DNA from: Pseudomonas delhiensis
GTDB lineage: Bacteria > Pseudomonadota > Gammaproteobacteria > Pseudomonadales > Pseudomonadaceae
Assembly: GCF_900187975.1 (NCBI RefSeq)
Contig: NZ_FZPC01000001.1
Coordinates: 1 to 64,000 of the forward strand
DNA length: 64,000 bases
Direction of reading: 5' to 3'
Numbering within the stretch: position 1 is the stretch's first letter; every line of letters starts with the position of its first letter. A program made the position numbers and the translations under genes. This document shows positions 51,548 through 64,000 of the stretch, one piece after another. The notes under the pieces are model-generated. The model ran no database searches, had not been told where the DNA came from, and saw only the letters and a list, made by a program, of their open reading frames with translations.

Positions 51548-53095
51548 CTAGGCGCCCGCGCGGGCACGCCGCTCCAGCTCGGCGACGAACTCCGCCAGCG
51601 GCATCGGCCGGCCGAACAGGTAGCCCTGCAGGCAGGGCACGCCGCGGGCCGCCAGGTAGTCGCGCTGCGCCGACGTCTCTATGCCCTCGGCGATGACCTG
51701 CAGGTCCAGGCGGCCACAAAGGTCGAGGATGCTGTCGAGGATGTGCCGGGAACGGCTGTCGTCGTCGACGGTGGCGACGAAGCTCTTGTCGATCTTCAAC
51801 GCGTCCACGTGGAAGCGGCGCAGGTAGGCGAGGCTGGAATGGCCGGTGCCGAAGTCGTCTATCGCCAGGCTCACCCCCAGTTCGCGCAGGCGCCCGAGCA
51901 GCTCGTCGGTGTGCGCATCGCTGCCGATCAGCTCGCGCTCGGTCAGCTCCAGCATCAGGGTCACCGAGCCCACCGGAAAGGCGCCGAGGAAATCCAGGCA
52001 ATCGCCGAACAGGCTGCCGCTGCGCAGGTTCACGGCGCTGACGTTGACGCCGAGGTGGAAGCCCTCGCCCAGCAGCTGCGAATGTTTCGGCAGCACGGCC
52101 GCCAGCTGCTGCAGCAGGGAACGGGTCATGGGCACGATCAGGCCGCTCTGCTCCGCCAGGGGAATGAAGATGTCCGGGCTGACCAGCCCCGCGCGCGGGT
52201 GGCGCCAGCGCATCAGCACCTCGGCGCCGATCCAGCGGCCGCCGGTGGCCTCCACCAGCGGCTGGAGGAAGGGCACGAACTCGCCGGCGTACATCGCCCG
52301 CTCGATCTCGCGGGTGGGCGTCGCCGCGCGCCCCAGCAGCCAGTAGCAGCCAATGCCGAACAGCCCGCCGAGCACCGCCAGCATGGCGAACAGCGGCCAG
52401 TAGTCGGCCCCCATGGTCCGCCACTGGGCACCGGCCGGGAAGCCGCCGACCACCTGGTAGGGAAAGCGCGTCGAGGCCTGGCGCGTCTCGGCCAGGGGGA
52501 AGGCGTCGGGCGTGCCCTCGTGCACCTCGCCCGCCTCGTCCATCCAGCGCGGGCCGACCTGGATCACCAGGTCGCTGCGCTGGTCCACCAGTTGCAGCAC
52601 GTTGCTCAGGTAGCGCCCGTCCACCGTCGCCAGCACGCCATCGCGGCCCTCGGCCAGGCGGTACACGATCAGCGCGAAGTCCGGCGTCACCGCATTGCCG
52701 GGCAGCAGGTTGAGGCGCCCGTCGACGAAAGCGGCGGCGTCCACCGGCTCGTCGAAGGCGCCGAACAGCGAGGTGCAGAACACCCGGCCGTTCCGAACCA
52801 GGTTGACCGAGCGCACGAAGGGTACGGTGGCGACCTGTTCGCGCAGCACCAGCTCGGCCGCGGAGCAGGGCCCCTCGGCGTAGGCGAGTGTGGCCCGCGC
52901 CGAGCCGGCGGCATTGGCGAGCATCACGTCGATCAGGTGCAGCGCCTCGCTGGCGGCGTGCCCCGCCTCGCGCCGGAGGCCGGCCTGGGTCTGCCAATAG
53001 ATGATCACGCCGCCCAGCAGCAGCGGCAGCAGGGCGACCAGCAGGGAAATGCACAGGCGCCAGAGCAGGCGCCGGACTTTGCTCGATCCAGGCAT
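51548..53095 (-). CDS. CSS-type EAL-domain c-di-GMP phosphodiesterase
   Basis: An inner-membrane protein of about 515 aa. Two membrane helices (LLWRLCISLLVALLPLLLGG; WPLFAMLAVLGGLFGIGCYW) flank a periplasmic CSS-type sensor with Cys77 (PCSAA) and Cys107 (FCTS). The EAL domain keeps its catalytic set: GAEVLMRW, NVSAVN, LELTERE, IDDFGTG, LKIDKSF, IAEGIET and QGYLFGRP. It should hydrolyse c-di-GMP under redox control. The CSS triplet is CSA. The start is uncertain: ATG 53095 has GGGGA upstream; 53104 and 53125 are alternatives. Confidence 0.9.
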   Translation of the reverse strand: MPGSSKVRRLLWRLCISLLVALLPLLLGGVIIYWQTQAGLRREAGHAASEALHLIDVMLANAAGSARATLAYAEGPCSAAELVLREQVATVPFVRSVNLVRNGRVFCTSLFGAFDEPVDAAAFVDGRLNLLPGNAVTPDFALIVYRLAEGRDGVLATVDGRYLSNVLQLVDQRSDLVIQVGPRWMDEAGEVHEGTPDAFPLAETRQASTRFPYQVVGGFPAGAQWRTMGADYWPLFAMLAVLGGLFGIGCYWLLGRAATPTREIERAMYAGEFVPFLQPLVEATGGRWIGAEVLMRWRHPRAGLVSPDIFIPLAEQSGLIVPMTRSLLQQLAAVLPKHSQLLGEGFHLGVNVSAVNLRSGSLFGDCLDFLGAFPVGSVTLMLELTERELIGSDAHTDELLGRLRELGVSLAIDDFGTGHSSLAYLRRFHVDALKIDKSFVATVDDDSRSRHILDSILDLCGRLDLQVIAEGIETSAQRDYLAARGVPCLQGYLFGRPMPLAEFVAELERRARAGA

Positions 53096-53262
53096 CCGTG
53101 TCATCCCCGGCGCCGCCGCTGTCATCGGGCTCGGCGAGCAGCCTGAGCGGGCACCTGAAACCAGCGTAGATCATTCCGCCTGCGGCACCCTGGCCTCGGT
53201 GGCGATCCGCCAAAGGACGTATAATCCCCGCCTCGTCCCTGCCCCGAGCGCCGAACGACGCC

Positions 53263-53775
53263 ATGCCCAAAGCCCGACTCCAGCCGGAGGGGAATTTCCC
53301 CCCCGCGCCCCTGCTGCGCCGCTTCGCGGCCATGTTCTACGACTTCCTGCTGTGCGTGGCCCTGCTGATGGTGGTCACCCTGCTCTACCAGCAGGTGCTG
53401 CTGCGCCTGCTGCTGGGTGGCGAGAAGCTCCGCCAGCTCGCCGACCAGGGCGGGCTGGTCGGCGACCCGCTGCTGTCCAGCCTGCTGTTCGTCAGCCTGT
53501 TCGCCTTCTTCGCCAAGTTCTGGACGCACAAGGGCCAGACCCTCGGCATGCAGGTCTGGGGCGTGCGCGTGCAGAACGCCGACGGCACCCCGATCAGCCT
53601 GATGCAGGCGCTGCTGCGCTTCATGATCGCCATCGGCTCCTGGGCCTGCGGCGGGCTGGGCTTCCTGTGGATGCTCTGGGACAAGGACAGGCGCACCTGG
53701 CACGACCGCTACTCGGAGAGCGTGGTGATCCAGATTCCCAAGGCGGTGCGCAAGGCGGCGCAGGGGCGGGGCTGA
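53263..53775 (+). CDS. RDD-family membrane protein
   Basis: A 170-aa membrane protein with the RDD signature (LLRRFAAMFYDFLLCVALLM) and three to four hydrophobic segments. The second conserved block is HKGQTLGMQVWGVRVQNADG and ends DRRTWHDRYSES. RDD proteins are mostly uncharacterised, with some implicated in transport. The gene is divergent from the EAL gene and followed by repeats. Confidence 0.85.
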   Translation: MPKARLQPEGNFPPAPLLRRFAAMFYDFLLCVALLMVVTLLYQQVLLRLLLGGEKLRQLADQGGLVGDPLLSSLLFVSLFAFFAKFWTHKGQTLGMQVWGVRVQNADGTPISLMQALLRFMIAIGSWACGGLGFLWMLWDKDRRTWHDRYSESVVIQIPKAVRKAAQGRG

Positions 53776-54176
53776 GGCTGGGGCGTGAAGGGAGAGGGTG
53801 CCGTTCGTGCCGCCGGGGCGTCCGGCGTGGCCTGGGAATCCAATCGCGGACAGAGTCCGCTCCTACGCGGGCCGAGCCATGCCATTCCCCTGTAGGAGCG
53901 CGCCCTGCGCGCGAATCGCGGGCAGGGCCCGCTCCTACAATGGGGCGACATGGGAGACGCGAATTTTGATCCAGTCACCCCCGCGAACGAGGGAGCCCAG
54001 AAGACAGTTGCTCCTACGCCCGTGCTTCCCTGAACCTGTCTTGCGCCGAGGTGCTCTTCGTAGGATGGGTATCGCTTCGCTCAACGCCATCCTACGAAAA
54101 GCCGTGCTTCCTGGAACCGTAGGAGCGGACTCCGTCCGCGATCAGGCCCGCCGGCCGCACCGAACCGTCCGGGACA
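53776..54176. repeat. Repeat-filled gap between RDD gene and lptG
   Basis: No gene visible. A complete family A palindrome lies at 53893-53938, with partial arms at 53850-53865 and 54118-54143. A different palindrome, CGTAGGATGG...CCATCCTACG, lies at 54059-54096. The stretch at 53945-54016 (GAATTTTGATCCAGTCACCC...) is an inverted copy of 11284-11350. Confidence 0.65.
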
Positions 54177-55244
54177 TCACCCCGCCCGCTTGAGCAACCA
54201 CGCCCCCAGCAGCGCACAGATCGCCGCCGGCAGCAGCACCGCCAGCAGCGGCGGGAAGTTGAACACCTGGCTCGACGGGCCCAGCAGGTCCTGGGCGATG
54301 CGGAAGGTGAAGCCCACCAGCACGCCGGTGAACACCCGCTGGCCGAGGGTCACGCTGCGCAGCGGGCCGAAGATGAAGGAAATGGCCATCAGCACCAGGG
54401 CCGCGGTCACCGCCGGTTGCAGCACCTTGGTCCAGAACGCCAGCCAGTAGCGGTTGGTGCTCAGGCCCTGGTCCTTGAGGTAGTGGATGTACTCCCACAG
54501 GCCGCTGATGGACAGGGCCTCGGGCTCCATCACCACGGTGCTGAGCAGCTGCGGGCTGAGCTGGATGCTCCAGGCCTGCGCAGGCGAGCTGACCACTTCG
54601 CTGCGCTTCTCCTGCGGGTGCAGCAGGGTGGTGGTCACCTCTTCCAGCGTCCACTGGCCGTCGCGGAACACCGCGCGCCTGGCGAAGCTGGCGCTCTTGA
54701 GCACGTGGCCTTCGGCGAAATCGTAGCGGGTCACGCCCAGCAGGGTGCCGTCGGCCTGCACCACGTTGATGTGGATGAACTCCTGCCCCTGGCGGTGCCA
54801 CAGGCCGTTGCGCGAACTGACCGCCCCGCCGCTGCTCTGCGCCAGGGCGCGGTCGCTCTGGGCCTGGGTCTCGGTGTAGGGCACCACGTACTCGCCCACC
54901 AGGATGCCGGCGAACATCAGCACCAGCATGGGCTTCATCACCGCCCAGACGATGCGCTGCAGCGACACCCCGGCGGCGCGCATGATGGTCAGCTCGCTGT
55001 TGCTGGCCAGGGTGCCCAGGCCCACCAGGCAGCCGATCAGCGCGGCCATCGGGAGCATGTCGTAGGCGCGGCTGGGGGCGGTGAGCAGCACGTATTTCAG
55101 GGCCACGCCCAGGGTGTAGTTCTCGTCCAGGGCACCCAATTGGTCGATGAAGGCGAACAGCAGGGCCAGGCCGAGGATCACCCCCAGCACCGCGAGGATG
55201 GCGACGAAGACGGTGGTGCCGATGTAGCGGTCGAGCTTACGCAT
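54177..55244 (-). CDS. lptG: LPS export permease LptG
   Basis: Inner-membrane half of the LptB2FG ABC transporter that extracts lipopolysaccharide. 355 aa. It has six membrane helices with a large periplasmic beta-jellyroll between the third and fourth (about residues 120-270). The N-terminus is MRKLDRYIGTTVFVAILAVL, and APSRAYDMLPMAALIGCLVG lies in the first half. It overlaps lptF by 8 nt. Confidence 0.96.
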   Translation of the reverse strand: MRKLDRYIGTTVFVAILAVLGVILGLALLFAFIDQLGALDENYTLGVALKYVLLTAPSRAYDMLPMAALIGCLVGLGTLASNSELTIMRAAGVSLQRIVWAVMKPMLVLMFAGILVGEYVVPYTETQAQSDRALAQSSGGAVSSRNGLWHRQGQEFIHINVVQADGTLLGVTRYDFAEGHVLKSASFARRAVFRDGQWTLEEVTTTLLHPQEKRSEVVSSPAQAWSIQLSPQLLSTVVMEPEALSISGLWEYIHYLKDQGLSTNRYWLAFWTKVLQPAVTAALVLMAISFIFGPLRSVTLGQRVFTGVLVGFTFRIAQDLLGPSSQVFNFPPLLAVLLPAAICALLGAWLLKRAG

Positions 55245-56361
55245 GCTTGCGCTCCTTCACGGAGCGTGCGCGCGAGGCCGCCCATTTCAGACTCAGCGGT
55301 TCCCAGAAGGCCAGCAGCAGGCCGATGGCCAGGAAGACCGCATGCACCCACCACAGCCCCAGGGCCATGGGGATCTTGCCCTTGTCGAGCATGCCGCGGG
55401 CGGCGATCAGCAGGGCCAGGTAGGCCATGTACAGCAGCACCGCCGGCAGCAGCTTGAGGAAGCGCCCCTGGCGCGGGTTGACCTTGGACAGCGGCACCGC
55501 CAGCAGGGTGACGATGAACACCAGCAGCGGGATGGAGAAGCGCCACTGCAGCTCCGAGCGCATGCGCGGCTCCTTGCTGGCGAACAGGTCGCTGGTGGGG
55601 ATGGCGTCGCGGTCGTCGATCTCGCTGCTCACCTCCGGCTTGGGCAGCAGCACGCCGTAGGTGTCGTACTTGATGGCGCGGTAGTCGGCCTGGCCCGGGG
55701 TGCCGTCGTAGCGGTAGCCGTCCTTGAGGATCAGGTAGCGGCTGCCGTCGGGGTGGATCTGCTGTTCGCCGGTGCTCGCCACCAGCACCGAGAGGCCACG
55801 GTCCTGGCCGTTGCGCGGCGGGTTCTTGTCGGAGATGAAGATGCCGCCGAGCTGGGTGCGGTCGTTGGTCAGCTGCTCGGTGTAGGTCACCCGCGAGCCG
55901 TCGCGCATCGACTGGAAGCGGCCCGGCGCCAGGGTGTCGAACTCGGTCATGGCGTCCTGCTTGTTCAGGATCAGCTGCATCTGGGCGATGCCCTGGGGCG
56001 CCAGCGACAGGCTCAGCCAGGCCACCAGCAGCGCCACCAGCGCCGCCGGCGCCATGCTGTAGGCCAGCAGGCGCTGCTGGCTCATGCCGGTGGCGGTGAG
56101 CACGGTCATCTCGCTTTCCAGGTACAGCCGGCCATAGGCCAGCAGGATGCCGAGGAACAGGCCCAGGGGCAGGATCAGTTGGAGGAAGCCGGGCAGGCGC
56201 ACGCCCATGATCATGAACAGCGAGCCGGGGTCCAGCATGCCCTGGGCGGCCTGCGCCAGGTACTTGATGAAACGGCCGCTCATGATGATCACCAGCAGCA
56301 CGGCGCTCACCGCGCTCATGGTGATCAGCACTTCACGGGACAGGTAACGGAAGACAATCAA
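55237..56361 (-). CDS. lptF: LPS export permease LptF
   Basis: Partner of LptG, 374 aa, with the same six-helix plus jellyroll plan. LILPLGLFLGILLAYGRLYL and ESEMTVLTATGMSQQRLLAY lie before the periplasmic domain. The start is a TTG at 56361, with GGAG eight bases upstream, giving MIVFRYLSREVLITM. GTG at 56370 would touch the GGAG. The operon lptF-lptG is divergent from pepA. Confidence 0.94.
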   Translation of the reverse strand: MIVFRYLSREVLITMSAVSAVLLVIIMSGRFIKYLAQAAQGMLDPGSLFMIMGVRLPGFLQLILPLGLFLGILLAYGRLYLESEMTVLTATGMSQQRLLAYSMAPAALVALLVAWLSLSLAPQGIAQMQLILNKQDAMTEFDTLAPGRFQSMRDGSRVTYTEQLTNDRTQLGGIFISDKNPPRNGQDRGLSVLVASTGEQQIHPDGSRYLILKDGYRYDGTPGQADYRAIKYDTYGVLLPKPEVSSEIDDRDAIPTSDLFASKEPRMRSELQWRFSIPLLVFIVTLLAVPLSKVNPRQGRFLKLLPAVLLYMAYLALLIAARGMLDKGKIPMALGLWWVHAVFLAIGLLLAFWEPLSLKWAASRARSVKERKHA

Positions 56362-56389
56362 ACCGGGCACTCCAGGGTTGTCACGCTCG

Positions 56390-58049
<1,660 letters not shown>

Positions 58050-58083
58050 TGGCAAAGCGCAATCGTTCGAGGGGATCGCCGGC

Positions 58084-58512
58084 ATGACGCGGGTCGACTT
58101 CTACGTCATCCCCAGCGCCGATCCCGACGCGCGCCTGACCATCGCCTGCCGCCTGGCCGACAAGGCCTGGCGGCAGGGCATGCGGGTGTACCTGCTGTGC
58201 GCCGACGAAGCCCAGCGCGAGGCCCTGGACGCGCGCCTGTGGAGCTTCCGCAAGGAAGCCTTCGTGCCGCACAACGCCGCCGAGGAAGACGCCCAGGCCC
58301 CGGTCACCCTGGGCCTGGGCGAGCCCCCGGCGGGCCGCCGCGACCTGCTGGTCAACCTGACGCTGGCGGTGCCGGCCTTCGCCGGCGAGTTCTCGCGCAT
58401 CGCCGAACTGGTGGTGGAAGAACCGGCCATCCGCCAGGCGGCGCGGGAGAATTTCCGCTACTACCGCGAGCAGGGCTATCCTTTGCAGGACCATCGCCTG
58501 CCGCGCCTCTGA
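58084..58512 (+). CDS. holC: DNA polymerase III chi subunit
   Basis: A 142-aa clamp-loader accessory subunit that binds SSB. The N-terminus is MTRVDFYVIPSADPDARLTI, with YLLCADEAQREALDARLWSF, VPHNAAEE and PVTLGL following. The pepA-holC-valS neighbourhood is the classical context. It starts 34 bp after pepA. Confidence 0.95.
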   Translation: MTRVDFYVIPSADPDARLTIACRLADKAWRQGMRVYLLCADEAQREALDARLWSFRKEAFVPHNAAEEDAQAPVTLGLGEPPAGRRDLLVNLTLAVPAFAGEFSRIAELVVEEPAIRQAARENFRYYREQGYPLQDHRLPRL

Positions 58513-58527
58513 CGCTTTACCGGAAAA

Positions 58528-58893
58528 ATGGACAGCCGCAAGCCACCGCAAGACCCCGACCACCTGCTCGACGACCTGGAGTCGATCCACGACCTGCTCG
58601 GCGAGCCGGATGGCGAACCGCCCCTGCTCACCGAATCCTTCGAGCCGGACAACATCCCGCTGCTCTCCGACGTGGTGCAGGCCTCGCCACGGCCGTCCCC
58701 GGCCGAGGAACAGGCCGACGACGACCTGCCCGCGCCCAGCCGCGAGCAGGCCCGCCTGGACAGCGAACTGCGCGCCGCCGCGCAGCTGATCCTGCAGGAC
58801 GTCATCGACGACTTCGTGCCGCAGATCGAAGCCGAGCTGCAACGCCGCCTGGAAGCGCGCCTGCAAAGGCTGCTGGCACAGCGCAAGCCCTGA
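58528..58893 (+). CDS. Conserved acidic protein between holC and valS
   Basis: A 121-aa acidic protein. The N-terminal half has DPDHLLDDLESIHDLLGEP and LLTESFEPDNIPLLSDVV. The C-terminal 45 residues form an amphipathic helix (LDSELRAAAQLILQDVIDDF, then RRLEARLQRLLAQRKP). I know it only as a hypothetical in this Pseudomonas position. It starts 15 bp after holC, preceded by GGAA, so it is probably translated with holC. Confidence 0.75.
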   Translation: MDSRKPPQDPDHLLDDLESIHDLLGEPDGEPPLLTESFEPDNIPLLSDVVQASPRPSPAEEQADDDLPAPSREQARLDSELRAAAQLILQDVIDDFVPQIEAELQRRLEARLQRLLAQRKP

Positions 58894-58901
58894 CCGGCGC
58901 A

Positions 58902-58995
58902 GGGCGCATGACCGTTCGCGGTTATCCGCCGCCGGCCGGAAACACCGATGCCAGGAACAACGGCGGATAACGCCTGCGGCGTTATTCGCCCTACG
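58902..58995. repeat. Family B composite repeat
   Basis: An inverted copy of the two-hairpin unit: ACCGTTCGCGGTTATCCGCC, then GCCGGCCGGAA, then GGATAACGCCTGCGGCGTTATTCGCC-type sequence. Confidence 0.65.
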
Positions 58996-59019
58996 GTCCC
59001 GTGGAGGCCCCGGCGGGCT

Positions 59020-59056
59020 TTTGCTTGCCGCTTGTAGCTTGTGGCCTGCAGCTTGT
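59020..59056. repeat. Family C half element before valS
   Basis: A run of GCTTGCCG, CTTGTAG, CTTGTGG, CCTGCAG and CTTG units at about 7-bp spacing. Only one arm is present, unlike the other three copies. Confidence 0.5.
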
Positions 59057-59106
59057 TTATATTTGACGGTTTTCCGTTTAGCCGCCTACAGGGTCCCGCC
59101 GCGCTC

Positions 59107-61956
<2,850 letters not shown>

Positions 61957-61964
61957 GCGTTATC

Positions 61965-61996
61965 CACAAGGCCCGCGATGCGGGCCTTGTGCTTTT
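61965..61996 (+). terminator. valS intrinsic terminator
   Basis: CACAAGGCCCGC, loop GAT, GCGGGCCTTGTG is a perfect 12-bp stem, followed by CTTTTC. Confidence 0.9.
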
Positions 61997-62035
61997 CGCT
62001 TGTGCTACCTTCTGGCGTATCCCCCGGAGGACGCC

Positions 62036-62326
62036 ATGAAGCGCACCAACGCCCTGAACCTGCTGCAAAGCTGCAAGCCCGAGCTGGCCGAGCGCTTCGG
62101 CGTGGTCCGGCTCGCCCTGTTCGGCTCCACCGTGCGCGATGCTGCCAGGCCGGACAGCGATGTGGACATCCTGGTGGCCTTCGACGGCCCCGCCACCTCG
62201 GAACGCTACTTCGGTGTGCAGTTCTACCTGGAGGACCTGCTGGGCAGCAGCGTCGACCTGGTCACCGAAAAGGCCCTGCGCCCCGAACTGCGGCCCTTCA
62301 TCGAGGCGGAGGCGGTGAATGTCTGA
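62036..62326 (+). CDS. MntA-like minimal nucleotidyltransferase antitoxin
   Basis: A 96-aa minimal nucleotidyltransferase. The signature is GS, ten residues, DxD: Gly30-Ser31 and Asp42-Asp44 in LFGSTVRDAARPDSDVDIL. That motif marks MntA antitoxins that AMPylate a HEPN toxin. The start ATG at 62036 is preceded by GGAGG. The partner toxin gene directly downstream is a fragment, so this may be an orphan. Confidence 0.85.
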   Translation: MKRTNALNLLQSCKPELAERFGVVRLALFGSTVRDAARPDSDVDILVAFDGPATSERYFGVQFYLEDLLGSSVDLVTEKALRPELRPFIEAEAVNV

Positions 62327-62329
62327 GGC

Positions 62330-62462
62330 GTCCGGGCGCGTCTGGTACCCTGGCGCATGCTCGTCGCCACGCGCAACCGGCTGATCCACGGCTATCTCGG
62401 CATCGACGACGATACGCTGTGGAGCATCGTCCGCGACAAGCGTAGCTGCGCCGTTGTTCCCG
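62330..62462 (+). pseudogene. Remnant of a HEPN (DUF86/HepT) toxin gene
   Basis: Right after the antitoxin gene, the frame at 62357 reads MLVATRNRLIHGYLGIDDDT then LWSIVRD. RNRLIH is the HEPN RX4-6H active-site motif and the HGY..ID...W pattern is typical of DUF86 toxins. Normal toxins have about 60-90 residues before this motif; here only a few codons remain. The C-terminus is lost where a family B repeat begins near 62470. So both ends appear deleted. Confidence 0.65.
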
Positions 62463-62753
62463 AACTCCGATGTTCCGGCCGGCGGCGGATAACCGCGAAC
62501 GGTTATGCGCCCTACGCAGGACACCGGCGGCGGCGTAGGGCGCATAACGCCTACGGCGTTATCCGCCGTTGCCCTCGGCCACCGATGTTCCGTTCCAGAA
62601 AAGCACGGTCGTAGGAGCGGATTTCATCCGCGATAACCCAAGCCACCGGCGCGATTCGCGGATGAGATCCGCTCCGCTGCCCCACCTGCGCCATTCCCAT
62701 GTAGGAGCGGGCCCTGCGCGCGAATCGCGGGCAGGGCCCGCTCCTACAACCAG
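62463..62753. repeat. Family B and A repeats in the toxin remnant
   Basis: A family B composite unit lies at 62470-62568, starting ATGTTCCGGCCGGCGGCGG. Family A arms follow at 62611-62675 and a complete family A palindrome at 62701-62747. No gene is visible between the HEPN remnant and the next stop codon. Confidence 0.65.
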
Positions 62754-64000
62754 TCAGAACACCGTGCCAACCGGGTAGACGTAGGCATTCACGTCATGGA
62801 AGGGCGTGCGCTGGTAGAACCATTCCAGCCGCGCATGCGGGTCCTTGGCGAAGGCCTTGTCGTCCTTCAGCTTCTTCTCGAACTCGGCCTTCAGCTGCGG
62901 GTCCTCGGCGAGCATCTTGCGCGCCATGGGCTCCATCACGTATTCCTCCGGCTCCTCGGCGGACACCAGGGTGGCGTTGAAGAAGCCCCAGGACCAGAAG
63001 GAATCCGGGCTCTCGGCGGTCAGCAGGTTGATCGCCAGCACGCCCAGCGGCTGGTCGGTGTCGATCACCACCGAGCCGGCCGGGAAGGTCTGCAGGCGCT
63101 GGAACGGCTTGCCGGTGCCGCTGACCAGCAGGTGCCCCTCGTAGCCGGGGATTTCGTTGGCCGCGGCGCGGTCCGGCTCGAAGCCGCCGGCCAGCTTGAT
63201 GTCGTCCATGCGGTACAGGGTGACCTCGATGGCGGTCGGCTGCTCCAGGGTCTGCATGCGGATGCCGTGGGCCTTGAGCCGGGCGATGACCTCGCGCCAC
63301 TGCACCGGCACCACGTACTGCTTCGGCCGCCTGACCACCAGGTCGGGCACCGAGTTGTCGCTGATCGGTACCTGCAAGGTCTTCGGCTTGTTGCTCCAGA
63401 CAATGGTCCTGGCGCCGGTGATGGGCGACTGCTCGTAGTGGTAGTCGCCGACGACGAAGGGCGTGTGCTGCTCCTTGCCCGGCTTCCAGGTCAGGATCAC
63501 CTCCTTCTGCGCCTCCAGGCGCTCGCGGTCCTTGGCGATGGCGGCCTTGAGCGACCCGGCGTTGTCGCCGATCACCCGGAACATCGCCTTGAGCATCACG
63601 TAGTTGCCCAGCACCTGGGTTTCATACGGGTGCAGCGCGTGCTGCTCGATGAGGATCGAGGGCACGTTGCGGATGTCGCCGTACTGGTTGGAGAAGCGCG
63701 CAAGATCGGTGCGGTAGGGGTAGTAGCCCTTGGCCGGGTCCTGGTTGTCGTTGAGGCTGATGCACTCGTGAACCACGTGGCCGTCGCCTTCCAGTTCCTT
63801 GTACACCGGGCCGCGCATGACCTCGTCCATCCACTGGCTGGATGCCGGCGACCAGCCGTTGCCGTTGTGGCAGTAGGAGCTGTCGTAGGGGTACATGGCG
63901 CCGTCGGTGGAGTGGGTGTCGGCGAAGAAGCTCAGGTCGTACTGGTTGAACACCCAGGCGACGTTGCGGATTTCCGCGCTGTCGAGCTTGGTGAAGTCGC
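62754..64000 (-). CDS. M14-like metallopeptidase (partial)
   Basis: The gene runs off the right edge; 415 residues of its C-terminal part are seen, ending YVYPVGTVF. The frame stays open to base 64000 (DFTKLDSAEIRNVAWVFNQY). FFADTHSTDGAMYPYD is consistent with the third zinc ligand of carboxypeptidase-type M14 proteins, and PSILIEQHAL contains a candidate catalytic Glu. The N-terminal zinc ligands lie outside the window. A C-terminal domain of about 200 residues is not one I recognise. Probably periplasmic, but the signal peptide would lie outside. Confidence 0.7.
   Translation of the reverse strand, partial: DFTKLDSAEIRNVAWVFNQYDLSFFADTHSTDGAMYPYDSSYCHNGNGWSPASSQWMDEVMRGPVYKELEGDGHVVHECISLNDNQDPAKGYYPYRTDLARFSNQYGDIRNVPSILIEQHALHPYETQVLGNYVMLKAMFRVIGDNAGSLKAAIAKDRERLEAQKEVILTWKPGKEQHTPFVVGDYHYEQSPITGARTIVWSNKPKTLQVPISDNSVPDLVVRRPKQYVVPVQWREVIARLKAHGIRMQTLEQPTAIEVTLYRMDDIKLAGGFEPDRAAANEIPGYEGHLLVSGTGKPFQRLQTFPAGSVVIDTDQPLGVLAINLLTAESPDSFWSWGFFNATLVSAEEPEEYVMEPMARKMLAEDPQLKAEFEKKLKDDKAFAKDPHARLEWFYQRTPFHDVNAYVYPVGTVF

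Noticed and set aside
59020-59106. T-box or riboswitch upstream of valS
   Set aside because: Only a repeat half-element is present; no T-box consensus, and such elements are not expected in this group.

Overview
The window is GC-rich chromosomal DNA from a Pseudomonas-type gammaproteobacterium. From memory, its gene order follows the Pseudomonas aeruginosa chromosome closely: tadA, multicopper oxidase, guaA, guaB, xseA, a copper-receptor operon, leuA, der, bamB, yfgM, hisS, ispG, rodZ, pilF, rlmN, ndk, the isc operon, cysE, trmJ, suhB, secF, secD, yajC, tgt, queA, tRNA-Leu, an EAL protein, lptG, lptF, pepA, holC and valS. Most of it is conserved housekeeping sequence, with accessory genes at a few junctions.

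Layout. 0.2-3.2 kb: tadA, a Tat-exported multicopper oxidase and a crotonase-family enzyme. 3.4-5.2 kb: an AbiE-type toxin-antitoxin operon sitting next to the 3' end of guaA, a known island insertion site. 5.7-11.1 kb: guaBA, divergent xseA and a VanX-like dipeptidase. 11.6-16.3 kb: an M23 peptidase, a lipoprotein and a copper operon (DUF2946 protein, OprC-like receptor, PCuAC chaperone). 16.4-18.4 kb: leuA with a candidate Leu-rich leader peptide and a strong terminator. 18.4-22.6 kb: a ParDE-type module with an operator palindrome, a small acidic protein, a second dapA-like gene, a possible 34-aa protein with its own promoter, an aldo/keto reductase and a sulfotransferase-like gene. 22.9-34.2 kb: a transaminase/omega-amidase pair, then a long minus-strand run from ndk to der. 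34.5-40.1 kb: the complete iscRSUA-hscBA-fdx-iscX operon. 40.1-49.5 kb: cysE, trmJ, suhB, a glycine-zipper protein, secDF-yajC and tgt-queA, followed by tRNA-Leu(CAA). 49.6-53.8 kb: a SulP/STAS transporter, a CxxC mini-protein, a CSS-type EAL phosphodiesterase and an RDD membrane protein. 54.2-62.0 kb: lptFG, pepA-holC-(hypothetical)-valS. 62.0-64.0 kb: a MntA-like antitoxin beside a ruined HEPN toxin, then an M14-like metallopeptidase cut by the window edge.

The themes are Fe-S assembly (isc, with the Fe-S enzymes IspG and RlmN nearby), copper handling (multicopper oxidase, OprC-like receptor, PCuAC, DUF2946), envelope assembly (BamB, YfgM, SecDF-YajC, LptFG, RodZ, PilF) and translation (ValS, HisS, Tgt, QueA, TadA, TrmJ, RlmN).

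Intergenic space is filled with at least three families of palindromic repeats. Family A is a TAGGAGCG...CGCTCCTA palindrome. Family B is a pair of hairpins built on GGATAAC/GTTATCC. Family C has 7-bp periodicity and forms long imperfect hairpins between genes. I saw no rRNA, CRISPR array, insertion sequence, integrase or replication origin. I did not find a whole new multi-gene system. The best leads are the MntA/HEPN remnant, the AbiE operators, the 34-aa ORF, the leuA leader and the composite repeats.
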